The notes under the pieces: generated by a model | What the model was told of the DNA's origin: nothing | Databases searched by the model: none | Seen by the model: only the letters and a program-made list of their open reading frames with translations | Translations under genes and position numbers: made by a program | Shown: positions 25,748-35,211 of the stretch, piece by piece | Position numbering within the stretch: the first letter of the stretch is position 1 | How the letters are laid out: the number at the start of each line of letters is the position of its first letter | Assembly (NCBI GenBank): GCA_019636615.1 | Contig: JAHBXF010000001.1 | Location: 1,240,001 to 1,304,000 of the forward strand | Reading direction: 5' to 3' | Length of the DNA stretch: 64,000 bases | Source of the DNA: Phycisphaeraceae bacterium | Lineage (GTDB): Bacteria > Planctomycetota > Phycisphaerae > Phycisphaerales > UBA1924

Positions 25748-26902
25748 TCAGTTCCTGGCCCGCTGCACAAGCACGGCGGCGATGATGATGAGCCCTTTGA
25801 CAAGCCCCTGCAGGTGGGTGATGTTGATGTCGGGCAAACTCAGGCGGCGCAGCGTGTCGGGGTTCGAGATCATGTTGAGCATGTTGTTCACCACGCCCAG
25901 GATGAGCACGCCGACGACCGTGCCGAAGATGCGGCCGCTGCCGCCGCGCATCGAGGCCCCGCCGACGACCACGGCGGCGATGGCATCGAGTTCGTAAAAC
26001 TGGCCGGTCATGGCGCTGGAGACGGAGTTGAGGCGGGCGCTGACCATGAAAGCGGCGATGCCGCAGAGCAGGCCCATGAGGGCGTAGGTCGCCAGGCGGA
26101 TTCGTGCGATCTTCAGGCCCGAGTATTTCGCGGCCAGTTCGTTGTCGCCCACCGCGTGCACGCACAGGCCAAAGCGGGTCTTTTTCAGCACCACGTGCAG
26201 CACCACCGCCAGCAGCAGAAAGACAACGACCGGGTAGAAGAGGCGCAGGTCGCCCGCGCCCTCGGGCTTGGCCCAGGCGAAGACGAAGGAAGAGCCGCCT
26301 TCTTCGGCGAAGACGCGGTGCACGAAGGGGAGGGGGAAACTGCCCCCGCCCAGGTCGCGCAGCAGTGTCACGTCGGAGCGGTATTCGCCGCCGTCGCGGA
26401 AGACGAGCGCCAGCGACCTGAAGATGGCCATGCCCCCCAGCGTGGCGATGAACGGCGTGAGACGACCGAAGGTGATGAGCAGCCCGTTGAACGAGCCCAG
26501 CAGCGGCCCGCCCAGGATCATCACGCCCGCGGCCGTGGTGACGCTCAGCCACGGGGGCGCGCCCGCCGCCGCCGCGGCGTTCATCGCGAGAATGCCCAGG
26601 CCCCCCAGCAAGGCCACCATGGAGCCCACGGAGAGATCGATCCCCCCGCTGATGATGACGAAGGTCATGCCCAGGGCGACGACCCCGACGAAGGAGTTCT
26701 GCCGCAGGATGTTCATGAAGTTATCGACGGTGAGAAAGCGGCCGTCTTGATCGAGCCAGGCGGCCAGCGCGATGAGCAGTGCCAGGGCCAGCAGGGGCCC
26801 GAGGCGTTCGAGCAGGCCCGTGAGCGAGAAGCCGCGGCGCAGCGGGGTGGGGGTGTGTGCCGCGCGCGATGATGTGTGGTGGGGTGCTGGTGGTGTGCTC
26901 AT
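25748..26902 (-). CDS. RbsC-type ABC sugar transporter permease
   Basis: A 384-residue inner-membrane permease of the branched-chain/ribose superfamily (BPD_transp_2). It contains about nine hydrophobic helices and the family signatures GMTFVIISGGIDLSVGSMVAL and NGLLITFGRLTPFIATLGG, with the coupling segment AVGDNELAAKYSGL. Permeases of this kind need an ATPase (RbsA type) and a periplasmic binding protein; neither is adjacent, so partners must be encoded elsewhere. An insertion near residues 180-215 (GGGSFPLPFVHRVFAEEGG) is longer than in E. coli RbsC (321 residues). The substrate is unknown. Confidence 0.85.
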   Translation of the reverse strand: MSTPPAPHHTSSRAAHTPTPLRRGFSLTGLLERLGPLLALALLIALAAWLDQDGRFLTVDNFMNILRQNSFVGVVALGMTFVIISGGIDLSVGSMVALLGGLGILAMNAAAAAGAPPWLSVTTAAGVMILGGPLLGSFNGLLITFGRLTPFIATLGGMAIFRSLALVFRDGGEYRSDVTLLRDLGGGSFPLPFVHRVFAEEGGSSFVFAWAKPEGAGDLRLFYPVVVFLLLAVVLHVVLKKTRFGLCVHAVGDNELAAKYSGLKIARIRLATYALMGLLCGIAAFMVSARLNSVSSAMTGQFYELDAIAAVVVGGASMRGGSGRIFGTVVGVLILGVVNNMLNMISNPDTLRRLSLPDINITHLQGLVKGLIIIAAVLVQRARN

Positions 26903-26986
26903 GCGGAAAATCTCACCCCTCCGTGGGCCACGGTGGGCGGTGGATTCTACTGCGCCGGGGCGCGGCGCGGGGGGCGGGCGGGCGAC

Positions 26987-27610
26987 TCACACCGCCGGCG
27001 CGGCCGGCTGGCCCGCGGTCTGCCATTCTTTGATCGCCTCGATGGGCCACAGCAGCATCACCACGTTGAGCGTGAGGTTGTCGCGGATGAACCAGAGCAG
27101 GAAGAGTTCTGATGCCGCGAAGAGCGCGCAGGTCTTGAGCACGCCCAGCCGGTGGGCGATGACAAAGCCGATCGCGCAGGAGATGAGGTCGCCCAGCGCG
27201 TTGAAGACGCTGTCGCCCAGGTATTCGAGCGACATGGTCACGCTGCGGTAGCGGTCGATCACCCAGGCCGAGTTCTCGACGCCCTCCCACAGCGCGGCCG
27301 TGGCGATGGCCGCGACGAACTGCCAGCGGCGCTCGCCCGCCCACGCCCACCCCGCCCGGCGGGCCGCCACGCCCCCCAGCCAGCCGAAGAGGCCCGCGAA
27401 GATGAGCCCGTGAGAGAGGTGCGTGAGGCTGTAGGGGTCGAAGAGTTGCTGCGAGCACTCGCTCGACCAGACATCCGGGTGCCACAGGGCGACGTGCCCG
27501 GTGGTTGAAAACCAGACGCGGACCTGCGCCAGCATGGCGACCACCATGGCCAGTGTGACCCCCCCGACAGCCGCGGCGGGCCACACCCACCGCCCTCGCT
27601 CGTTGTTCAT
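26987..27610 (-). CDS. DUF2585-family membrane protein
   Basis: 207 residues from the ATG at 27610 (MNNERGR). Four or five hydrophobic helices are present. The DUF2585 (UPF0314) features are GHVALWHPDVWSSECSQQ, FDPYSLTHLSHGLIFAGLF, WEGVENSAWVIDRYR and the C-terminal WFIRDNLTLNVVML segment. The conserved His, Asp and Glu residues near the membrane surface hint at a metal site, but no function is known for the family. It is transcribed away from the SbtA gene, with 86 bp between the starts. Confidence 0.8.
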   Translation of the reverse strand: MNNERGRWVWPAAAVGGVTLAMVVAMLAQVRVWFSTTGHVALWHPDVWSSECSQQLFDPYSLTHLSHGLIFAGLFGWLGGVAARRAGWAWAGERRWQFVAAIATAALWEGVENSAWVIDRYRSVTMSLEYLGDSVFNALGDLISCAIGFVIAHRLGVLKTCALFAASELFLLWFIRDNLTLNVVMLLWPIEAIKEWQTAGQPAAPAV

Positions 27611-27696
27611 GGGCAGAGCGTATCGCGGGCGGGCGTACGCTTGCGGGCCGCCGCGAGCGCGGCACCGAGCACACACTTTCCGGGGGTAAGACCGCC

Positions 27697-28710
27697 GTGC
27701 CCGCACTTTTCCTTGCAGCCGATGCCGCGCCTTCGGGCGCGGGGCTCGTGACGCTGAGCCCGCCGGTGCTGTTTTTCATTCTCGGGGTGGTGGCGTCGCT
27801 GGTGCGCTCGAACCTGCGCATGCCCAAAGCGCTGACCAAGTCGCTCTCGCTCTATCTGATGTGGGCGATCGGGTTCAAGGGCGGGGTGGAACTCACGCGC
27901 GAGGGGCTGCCGCCCGGCGGGCTCACGGCCATCGCGCTGGCCCTGGCCCTGGCGGTGGTGGTGCCCCTCTATTCGTTCGCCATTCTGCGGCGGTGCACCG
28001 ACCGGCTCAACGCCGCGGCGCTCACGGCGGTGTACGGCTCGGTGAGCGTGGTGACGTTTCTCACCGCGGGGTCGATGCTCGAAGACCGCGGCGTGCGCAC
28101 GGGCGGGCACATGGTCGCGGCGATGACGCTGATGGAGTTTCCGGCCATTGTCATTGCGCTGATCCTGGCGCGTGTGGGCGAGCCCGCGGCGGGTCAGGGG
28201 GCTCAGAAGGGCGGCGGGCACCGGGGCTGGCCCGCGCTGCTGCACGAATCGCTGCTCAACGGCCCCGTGCTGCTGTTGCTGGGCAGCCTGGCCATCGGCG
28301 CGCTCACGGGCACGCGGGGTCAGGCGGTCTTCAAGCCGCTGGCGACGGATGTCTTCCCCGGGGTGCTGGCCTTTTTTCTGCTTGATATGGGCCTGCTGGC
28401 CGCGGCGAGGCTGCGCGAGGTGGTCACGCTGCCCAAGGCGCTGCTGGTCTTTGCGGTGGCGGGGCCGCTGTTCAACGCGGCCATCGCCGGGGTGGCGGCC
28501 AGGCTGCTGGGGGTCTCGCAGGGAGATGGGGTGCTGCTGATGGTGCTTGCGGCGTCGGCGTCGTACATTGCCGCGCCGGCCGCGCTGCGACTGGCGCTGC
28601 CGCAGGCGAAACCGTCGATGTATATCGCGCTGGCGCTGGGGGTGACGTTCCCGTTCAACATCGCGGTGGGGATACCGCTGTACATCGCGGTGGCGCAGCG
28701 GTTGTGGTGA
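27697..28710 (+). CDS. sbtA: SbtA-type sodium-dependent bicarbonate transporter
   Basis: A 337-residue inner-membrane protein with about ten helices in two inverted halves. It matches SbtA (DUF897) in LSPPVLFFILGVVASLVRSNLRMP, the GFKGGVEL segment, YGSVSVVTFLTA and the C-terminal PAALRLALPQAKPSMYIALALGVTFPFN region. SbtA imports bicarbonate with sodium in cyanobacteria; many heterotrophs carry homologues that probably feed carboxylases. The PII-like regulator SbtB is not adjacent. The start is GTG at 27697. Confidence 0.85.
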   Translation: MPALFLAADAAPSGAGLVTLSPPVLFFILGVVASLVRSNLRMPKALTKSLSLYLMWAIGFKGGVELTREGLPPGGLTAIALALALAVVVPLYSFAILRRCTDRLNAAALTAVYGSVSVVTFLTAGSMLEDRGVRTGGHMVAAMTLMEFPAIVIALILARVGEPAAGQGAQKGGGHRGWPALLHESLLNGPVLLLLGSLAIGALTGTRGQAVFKPLATDVFPGVLAFFLLDMGLLAAARLREVVTLPKALLVFAVAGPLFNAAIAGVAARLLGVSQGDGVLLMVLAASASYIAAPAALRLALPQAKPSMYIALALGVTFPFNIAVGIPLYIAVAQRLW

Positions 28711-28910
28711 GGGGGGCCTGTCGCGGTTTGTGTTTTGGGAGGGGCCCGACTTCGGTGACGCGGGCCTGCTGGCGGTTTGGCTCGTCGACGAAGGCCCCGG
28801 CCGGGCTCGAAAAATGCCCCGAACGAACCAGAGGCGGGTGAGAATGACCGATCAACGCTACGATTGCGGCCCCGCACGTCGTGCGCGCTCCATCTGCGTA
28901 AGGACCACCT

Positions 28911-29762
28911 ATGAAGACCTCGACCATCCGTGTTCTCGCCGTATTCGCCACCTGTATGGGTGTGGCCTCGGTCGCCACCGCTCAGTTGGTGATGCCCCCG
29001 CCGGCCAAGAACCCCGAGATCGATGCCAATATTCCCAAGGAGGCGGCGTTGCCCCCGGCGACGACCCAGCCGGTGCCCCCGCCCGAGCCGGTGCGTGCCC
29101 GCCCGGCCCGCGAGACGGTGCCCAACCTGCCCTGGAAGGAGTGGGAGTTGGATGGCGAGGGGAAGGTGCTTCCTCTGAACGAACCCCTCGACCTGGCCTC
29201 GCTGCGTCGCAACCCCTACGTCACGCCGGACATGATGTCCAAGATCGAGGCGTACCTGCCCATGCGCAAGCAGTCGATCCGCCGCGTGGTGATCGAGAAC
29301 CTCGACCTCATCGAGCGCGTTGACAAAGGCCTGTTCGAACAGGCCGACTTCACCAAGCGTGAGAGCGTCAGCCAGGTTGTTCAGACCACCCGCCCGCTCA
29401 ACACCGTCTCGCTGGTCAACGACCTCAAGAACCGCCAGATCATCGACGAGCGCGCCCACGCCTTCAACGGCCGCATCGTGAACGCCTATTCGCGCGGCGT
29501 GATCGGCCCGGCCCCCGCCGATGCCACCGACGAAGACCGTGCCGCGCGCACGAACCTGGCCATCGGTGTCATCTACAAGAGCGCCGTGAACGAGCAACTG
29601 TGGACGTACAACGACCTTGTGCTTGATGCCGCGAAAGAGTTCCCGCAGATCAAGGCGGGCGCCTCAGAAGATGATCGCCGCGCCGCGGTGAAGGCCGAAC
29701 TGGCCAAGATGGACATCGACGCCCGCAAGGCCTTCCTGCGCCGGGTCGCCGGGCTGGAATGA
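28911..29762 (+). CDS. Exported hypothetical protein
   Basis: 283 residues with a signal peptide (residues 1-25, ending VATAQ). A Pro-rich linker (about 28-65) precedes a polar helical domain (LASLRRNPYVTPDMMSKIE, QSIRRVVIENLDLIERVDKG). AAGGA lies nine bases before the ATG. Codon use is strongly biased toward C-ending codons, as in the porin, suggesting good expression. A clear terminator follows. No family recognised. Confidence 0.7.
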   Translation: MKTSTIRVLAVFATCMGVASVATAQLVMPPPAKNPEIDANIPKEAALPPATTQPVPPPEPVRARPARETVPNLPWKEWELDGEGKVLPLNEPLDLASLRRNPYVTPDMMSKIEAYLPMRKQSIRRVVIENLDLIERVDKGLFEQADFTKRESVSQVVQTTRPLNTVSLVNDLKNRQIIDERAHAFNGRIVNAYSRGVIGPAPADATDEDRAARTNLAIGVIYKSAVNEQLWTYNDLVLDAAKEFPQIKAGASEDDRRAAVKAELAKMDIDARKAFLRRVAGLE

Positions 29763-29797
29763 CACTCGCGCCGCACGCGAACGCACAACAGAATATG

Positions 29798-29831
29798 AAG
29801 ACCGGGGCGATGGCGGCCCCGGTCTTTCTTT
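29798..29831 (+). terminator. Intrinsic terminator after the exported protein gene
   Basis: AAGACCGGGGC (29798-29808) pairs with GCCCCGGTCTT (29816-29826), followed by TCTTTTT. Confidence 0.88.
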
Positions 29832-30167
29832 TTGGCGCGGCATCCTGGCGCGTGGCCACCCGGTAGACCCACGTGACGCGCAGCGTGCGTGCGCCGCGGC
29901 GTGTTTGTGCCGCACGCCGTATGGGCGCAGGGCACGTGTGTGGGGTTCTCTGGGTGGGGGTAATCTGGGTGGGGGTTGTGGAATGGTGTTGGCGTGAAGA
30001 AGAAAATCTCACGAAACTGGGCGGTGAATCGGTACGGCGTGCGTTGGCCGGCATCTCTGTGGTGTGCCCTGCACGGTGCGGGCCCCTGCCGGGGGCGAGC
30101 GCGTGCGGCGCAGCACAGGCACGCATCTGTTCAGGCGGCCACGGCCGCGCTTTCAGAAGATGGAGCG

Positions 30168-31259
30168 ATGATGATGAAGAAGTCACTGGCGATGACGGCG
30201 GTTCTGGTGGCCCTGGCGGGCGCGGCGGTGGGTGTCGAGGTTTCCGCGGCGGCGCACCAGCCGGCGCACGAGCGTGTGAAGCCCGAGGATCGCAACGCGG
30301 CCATCCGCTATCTGTGGGGCGCGTCGCTCATTCCCGCGAACTTCGCGGATCTTTACAGCGCGGTCGACTTCGACGCCGTGGGCTTCACGGTGGAGCAGGC
30401 CCAGAAGTCTGAGGCGTTCAAGGCGGCGTGCGCAGCGATCAACGACGGCAGCGCCGCGGGCGTGGTGATGCAGGCCACCCGCCTGGCCAAGTGCGACTTT
30501 GAGGTTGATTACGAGAACGGCATCGGCACATTGCTGCCGCACCTGGGGAAGATGCGCAGCGCGGCGAGGCTGCTGCGGCTCGATGCGCGCCGGCTGGCGG
30601 TGATGGGCGATATCGAAGGGGCGGCCGGGCGACTTGAGGGCATGGTGAACATGTCGCTGCACGCGTCGGGAGACGGCTACCTGATCTCGAGCCTGGTGGG
30701 CATCGCGATTGTGATGCTCTCGACGCAGGAGATCAAGGCGATGGCCGAGGCCGAGGTGCTCACGCTGGCGGCGCGCGACAGGCTGCTCGAATCGCTGCGG
30801 GGGCTCGATCCGAAAGATTCGATGCGGATGCGGGGCGCGCTGGTGAATGAGCAGACGACGATGATCGACTGGATGGAGCGGTACTTCGCCGACGCCGACG
30901 CCGGGGCTCGCTTCGCGGCCGAGGTCGGCGGCGCCGAGGGCAACGGGCAAGAGGCCGTGCTGCTGGCCGCGGTGGAGAAGTTGAGCGCCAAGAACTTCCG
31001 CGACGAACTCGCCAAGTTGCGCTCGGCGTACGACGTGCTGCTGGACGCGTGGGACAAGGCGGACCGCGCGGCGGCCATCGCCGACTTCGACGCCCGCGTG
31101 CAGAAGCAGGAGTTCGGCCTGCTGGCGGGAATCCTGGCCCCCTCGCTGGGCAGGCTCGCGGCGAACAGCGACCGCCTGAACGCGAACATCGCCGAGACGA
31201 TCGAGGTTCTTGAGAAAGCGAGGCTCGCGCCCGACGCCGAGCCCGCGATGCGCCGGTGA
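30168..31259 (+). CDS. Exported helical hypothetical protein upstream of the sigma factor
   Basis: 363 residues from the first of three ATGs at 30168 (MMMKKSLAMTAVLV), with a GGAG just upstream; a long open extension to 29976 has no coding character. The signal peptide ends near ETSAAA-like VSAAAH. The mature part is a long all-helical chain (EQAQKSEAFKAACAAIND, LGKMRSAARLLRLDARRLAV) with no catalytic motif. It ends 25 bp before the sigma-factor gene on the same strand, so it may be a regulated or regulatory partner. No family recognised. Confidence 0.65.
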   Translation: MMMKKSLAMTAVLVALAGAAVGVEVSAAAHQPAHERVKPEDRNAAIRYLWGASLIPANFADLYSAVDFDAVGFTVEQAQKSEAFKAACAAINDGSAAGVVMQATRLAKCDFEVDYENGIGTLLPHLGKMRSAARLLRLDARRLAVMGDIEGAAGRLEGMVNMSLHASGDGYLISSLVGIAIVMLSTQEIKAMAEAEVLTLAARDRLLESLRGLDPKDSMRMRGALVNEQTTMIDWMERYFADADAGARFAAEVGGAEGNGQEAVLLAAVEKLSAKNFRDELAKLRSAYDVLLDAWDKADRAAAIADFDARVQKQEFGLLAGILAPSLGRLAANSDRLNANIAETIEVLEKARLAPDAEPAMRR

Positions 31260-31284
31260 AGATCGGCACGCACCGGCCCACGCC

Positions 31285-31908
31285 ATGCACACCGATGATG
31301 ACAAAGCCCTGCTGCTGGCCATGCACCATGGGCACGAGGCGGCGGCCAGGGTGCTGTGGGAGCGGCTCGCGCCGGGCATGAAGGCCTACGCGGGCTCGCT
31401 TCTGCGCGCCGGGGCCGCCTCGGCCGACGACATCGTGCAGAACGCGGTGCTGAAAGTGCTTTCGCTGCCGGCGCGCCGGGTGCGCGAGGTGCGCGACGTG
31501 CGCGCCTTTCTTCTGGCTGTCACACGGCGCGAAGCGGCCGCGGCGCTGCGGTCGGCGCGGCGCGAATCGGCGAGGCTGGCGGCGGCGGCGCGGATCGCGC
31601 CCTTCGGCGCGGCGGGCGAGCCTTCGGGCGGGCGGGTGTGGCTCGCGCTGGGCGCGCTGCCCAGAAGGCTGCGTGAGCCGGTGGTGCTGCGCCACGTGGT
31701 CGGGCTGACCTTTGACCAGATGGCCCTGGCCACGGGCATCAACCGCAGCACGCTGGCCGGGCGGTATCAGAGCGCGCTGGGCCGCTTGCGGGCCGCGATG
31801 GGGGATGAACTTCTCGCCGGGGGCGAACAATCGCACCCCGGGAGCGAAGAAGTATCATGGGGTGTTGGAACCGGGGTGGGTGCGCGGCAGGAGCCAGGCC
31901 ATGTCTGA
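31285..31908 (+). CDS. ECF-like RNA polymerase sigma factor
   Basis: A 207-residue sigma-70 family regulator that would redirect RNA polymerase. Region 2 is recognisable around residues 10-80 (HHGHEAAARVLWERLAPGMKAY, then ADDIVQNAVLKVLSL), and region 4 around 118-175 (LGALPRRLREPVVLRHVVGLTFDQMA, then STLAGRYQSALGRLRAAM with a helix-turn-helix). The length fits the ECF class; the 30-residue C-terminal extension does not belong to the fold. Its end overlaps the next start by eight bases, the arrangement typical of a sigma/anti-sigma pair. Confidence 0.8.
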   Translation: MHTDDDKALLLAMHHGHEAAARVLWERLAPGMKAYAGSLLRAGAASADDIVQNAVLKVLSLPARRVREVRDVRAFLLAVTRREAAAALRSARRESARLAAAARIAPFGAAGEPSGGRVWLALGALPRRLREPVVLRHVVGLTFDQMALATGINRSTLAGRYQSALGRLRAAMGDELLAGGEQSHPGSEEVSWGVGTGVGARQEPGHV

Positions 31909-32383
31909 AGAATCCCGCGACACAGATGGTCTTGCGTCGTTGAATGGGCGTTGCGGCGGCGCGCCACCCTTCCCCGATGCGCTGCGGGGCGCGCTGCGGC
32001 GCACCCGCGTGAAACGCCGCGTGAAGACGGGGTTGTGGCTGGGCCCCTGCCTGGCGGCTGTGGCGCTGCTGCCCGTGGCGCTCTCGGGCATGCGCGATCG
32101 GGGCGAGCCAGGCACGAGCCCTCTGGCCGATCAAAGCCCGGCGGCCGGCGTTGGTCCGGCGGTTGGTGAGGTTTCGCCGCGCCGCGTGGCCTCGGGCGAA
32201 GATTCACGCCCGCGCGGGCTGACGGTGGTGACGGTGGGGTATCTGCGGCGTCACGTTTCGAGCCCCGAGATGGTGCTGACCGATGCGGCGGCGTTCGCGC
32301 CCGCGGATGGCGCGGAGCGGGGCGAGGCGGGGGCGAAGCGTGTGACGCCCCTCTCGCGCGAGCCGGCGCTGCTGGACCTGTAA
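31901..32383 (+). CDS. Single-pass membrane protein, putative anti-sigma factor
   Basis: 160 residues. A short cytoplasmic N-terminus (about 45 residues) is followed by an Arg/Lys-rich stretch, one transmembrane segment ([19 protein letters not shown]) and a roughly 90-residue periplasmic tail. This layout and the eight-base overlap with the sigma gene are what a membrane anti-sigma factor shows. A zinc-type anti-sigma HxxxCxxC motif is absent, so the assignment depends on context. The start is ATG at 31901. Confidence 0.55.
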   Translation: MSEESRDTDGLASLNGRCGGAPPFPDALRGALRRTRVKRRVKTGLWLGPCLAAVALLPVALSGMRDRGEPGTSPLADQSPAAGVGPAVGEVSPRRVASGEDSRPRGLTVVTVGYLRRHVSSPEMVLTDAAAFAPADGAERGEAGAKRVTPLSREPALLDL

Positions 32384-32612
32384 CCCGCCTTTGATTGCCG
32401 GCGCGATGTCGGCGCGACACAGACGCGAAGCCGGCGCGTTGCCGCTCTCGTGCGGGTGGGTGAAGCACCACGCGCCGCGGGCGTGGGCGGGCCGGGCCGG
32501 CGTAGGTGAGGGTGTGGTGGGGAGTGTGGGGGAGCGGGGTGGATGTGGGCGGGGGCGGGTGCGTGGCAGAGCCGCTATCATCGAGGCCCTTTTTTGCACG
32601 GAAGGACACCTC

Positions 32613-33716
32613 ATGGAAGCCGGTATTGTCGGTCTGCCCAACGTGGGCAAAAGCACGCTCTTCAACGCCCTGACAAAGGCCAACATTCTGGCCGCGAACT
32701 ACCCGTTCGCGACGATCGAGCCCAACGTGGGTGTGGTGCCGGTTCCTGATGCGCGGCTGGATCGGATCTGCGCGTACATCAAGACGCAGAAGGTGATTCC
32801 CACGGCGCTGCGTCTGGTAGACATCGCGGGGATTGTGAAGGGCGCGAGCGTGGGCGAGGGGCTGGGCAACAAGTTCCTGAGCCACATCCGCGAGGTTGAT
32901 GCGATCATCCAGGTGGTTCGGTGCTTCACCAAGGCGCCGGGCGGCGAGGAGATTCTGCACGTCTCGGGGAGTGTTGATCCGCTGCGCGACATCGAGATTA
33001 TCAATACCGAACTGATCCTGGCGGACCTGCAGACGGTGGAGGGGTCGATCGGCAAGGCCGAGCGAGCCGCCAAGAGCGGGCGCGCGGAAGACATTGCGCG
33101 TTATGAGGTGCTCAAGAAACTGCAGCCGGCGCTCTCGGAGGGCAAGCCCGCGCGGGCGCTGAAGATCGACGACCCGGACCAGGTCAAGCAGGTGAAGCAA
33201 CTGGGGCTGATCACGGCCAAGCGGGTGCTGTATGTAATGAACGTGGACGAGGACGATCTGCACGGCCAGAGCGAGGCGTGCCAGCGCGTACGCAAGCACG
33301 CGCAGGACGAGGGCTCGGAGGTTGTCGCGGTGTGCGCCAAGATCGAGAGCGAACTGGCCACGATGGACGAGGCCGACCGCAAGGAGATGCTCGCCGCGCT
33401 GGGGCTTGAAGAGCCCGCGCTGGCGACTGTTGCGCACGCGGCCTACCGGCTGCTGGGGCTGCACAGTTACTTCACGGCGGGCGAGAAGGAAGTGCGCGCG
33501 TGGACGATTCCTGTGGGGGCGACCGCCCCGCAGGCGGCGGGTGTCATTCATACGGATTTCGAGAAGGGGTTCATCCGCGCGGAGATCTACACGCTGGCGG
33601 ACCTTGAGAAGCACAAGACGGAGAAGGCTATTAAAGAGGCCGGGCGGCTGCGGATCGAAGGGCGCGATTACGTGATGGCGGATGGGGATATCTGTCACTT
33701 CCTGTTCAATGTGTGA
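32613..33716 (+). CDS. ychF: Redox-regulated ribosome-associated ATPase/GTPase YchF
   Basis: A 367-residue Obg-family P-loop NTPase. P-loop GLPNVGKST at residues 7-15, switch [12 protein letters not shown], and the YchF-specific NVDE in place of NKxD in VLYVMNVDE explain its ATP rather than GTP preference. The C-terminal TGS-like domain contains [21 protein letters not shown], and the protein ends ICHFLFNV, almost invariant in the family. YchF binds ribosomes and influences stress responses. The ATG at 32613 has GGA 11 bases upstream; the longer open frame to 32391 is rejected. Confidence 0.93.
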   Translation: MEAGIVGLPNVGKSTLFNALTKANILAANYPFATIEPNVGVVPVPDARLDRICAYIKTQKVIPTALRLVDIAGIVKGASVGEGLGNKFLSHIREVDAIIQVVRCFTKAPGGEEILHVSGSVDPLRDIEIINTELILADLQTVEGSIGKAERAAKSGRAEDIARYEVLKKLQPALSEGKPARALKIDDPDQVKQVKQLGLITAKRVLYVMNVDEDDLHGQSEACQRVRKHAQDEGSEVVAVCAKIESELATMDEADRKEMLAALGLEEPALATVAHAAYRLLGLHSYFTAGEKEVRAWTIPVGATAPQAAGVIHTDFEKGFIRAEIYTLADLEKHKTEKAIKEAGRLRIEGRDYVMADGDICHFLFNV

Positions 33717-34152
33717 GGGTGGTCCCGCCGCACGGCATGGCGGAGCGAGATTGCCACGAGCCACACCACATCAGCCGCGACACCAAGTCTTCTCGGCACC
33801 GGGCGCGTGTGCGCACGCGCTGCGGTTGGCAGCGTGCTCTTCTTCACCCGCTTCGGTCGCACGATAGTTACCGGTGCCGCAGTGAGGGCCGGGTTTTGAC
33901 GGCCCGCGCCAGTCCCCGGTCAGCACGCCTCTATGTTCTTCTCTTTGCCAGTCTGCCCGTCGAAGGGGAGCACTTCTTCCACGCCCTGCCGCCCCCTCTC
34001 GCCCACTGTCCTCACCCCATTCCCCCCATCTTCACCCATAAACAGGTGGTTTTCGGCCTTCTGCGCCTATTCCGGACGATTTTCGTGGCACCCAGCCCCT
34101 CCATGTGGCATATTCCCTTCAGGCGCACCCTCCCCGCCCACGGGCTCTCCCC
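33717..34152. other. Gene-free interval before the SUMF1-like pair
   Basis: No gene or RNA seen. The strand is C-rich (runs of CCCC/CCCT) and AT-richer near 34030-34110, where the promoter for the tandem secreted proteins probably lies. No terminator for ychF could be identified. Confidence 0.45.
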
Positions 34153-35211
34153 ATGCAGTCACGTCTTTGCACATCCCTCTCAGCCCTGGCCCTCTTCGCC
34201 CCGTGCGCTGTCGCGCAGGTTGACCCCAGCGGCATCGACTTTGTCACCATCGGGGCGGTCAACAACCCGGCCTATTCCGGGCCGGACAACAACTTCGCCG
34301 TCACCGGGCGCGGCAGCGTCTCCTACGAGTACCGCATCGGCCGCACCGAGGTGACCACCGCCCAATGGCTGGAGTTCTACAACCTCTTTTACGGCAGGGT
34401 GCCCCACGTCACGATCCCGGCACGCTGGGGCGCTTCAGACCGCGGCGCGGGCGCTTCGCCCCGCTTTGTGCTGAGCAACGCACCGGATGCGGGCCTTTTC
34501 CCCGTCAGCGGGGCATCGTGGCGTGCCGCCGCGATGTTCTGCAACTGGCTGCATAACGACAAAAGCACCGACCTCAGCGCAGTCATGAACGGTGCCTATG
34601 ACGTGAGCACCTTCGGCTACGCACCGGGAACCAACGTCTTCACCGACCAGCACACGCGCAACCCGGATGCAAAATACTGGATTCCATCCCTCGATGAATG
34701 GATCAAGGCGGGGTTCTACGACCCCAACCACGGCGGCCAAGGTGTGGGCGGGTGGTGGTGGAACACACCCGCGGCCACCAACGTGCCACTCATCCACGGC
34801 CCGCCGGGCCAGGGGCAGGCCAACACCGGGTTCGATCTTCCAGGGGGTGGGCACTTCAGGATTCCGCTGGGTGCCTACCCGGATGTGCAATCCCCATGGG
34901 GCCTCCTCGATATGGCGGGGGCAACATCCGAGTTCACTGAAACGGTACGAACGGTCGGTGGCGTCAAATACCGCACCATCGCTGGCACACACTGGACGGC
35001 GGGAGTAACAGGATCGGACGCGATTTACATGATCGGCGGCGAGTTCCCGAGTGCGCCGAGTCTGTTTGATGGTCTGCGAGTAGCAGCCGCTGTGCCCGCA
35101 CCGGGTGCCGCCGTGGCACTAGCTGTACCGCTTGTGGGGTCTGCGCTCCGCAGGCGGCGGTGTTGCGCGGCGTCTTGTCATAATAAGCCCGTGGGCAAGG
35201 CCACGCCATGA
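34153..35211 (+). CDS. SUMF1/FGE-fold secreted protein with PEP-CTERM tail (copy 1)
   Basis: 352 residues: signal peptide (1-21, FAPCAVAQ), then a formylglycine-generating-enzyme (SUMF1) fold and a C-terminal PEP-CTERM sorting signal (VPAPG, hydrophobic stretch, RRRR). Family landmarks are YRIGRTEVTTAQWLEFYN, AAMFCNWLHND, YWIPSLDEWIKAGFYDP and SPWGLLDMAGATSEFTE. Proteins of this type in planctomycetes are mostly uncharacterised surface proteins and need not be oxidases; the catalytic Cys pair of true FGE was not found. Its stop codon overlaps the start of a second copy by four bases. After the PEP tail an Ala/Cys-containing extension (CCAASCHNKPVGKATP) is unusual. Confidence 0.8.
   Translation: MQSRLCTSLSALALFAPCAVAQVDPSGIDFVTIGAVNNPAYSGPDNNFAVTGRGSVSYEYRIGRTEVTTAQWLEFYNLFYGRVPHVTIPARWGASDRGAGASPRFVLSNAPDAGLFPVSGASWRAAAMFCNWLHNDKSTDLSAVMNGAYDVSTFGYAPGTNVFTDQHTRNPDAKYWIPSLDEWIKAGFYDPNHGGQGVGGWWWNTPAATNVPLIHGPPGQGQANTGFDLPGGGHFRIPLGAYPDVQSPWGLLDMAGATSEFTETVRTVGGVKYRTIAGTHWTAGVTGSDAIYMIGGEFPSAPSLFDGLRVAAAVPAPGAAVALAVPLVGSALRRRRCCAASCHNKPVGKATP

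Noticed and set aside
31767-33764. A 665-codon open frame on the minus strand opposite the sigma region and ychF.
   Set aside because: It lies across three plus-strand genes with clear motifs, is rich in Arg/His/Leu as expected for a GC-rich antisense frame, and has no recognisable domain.
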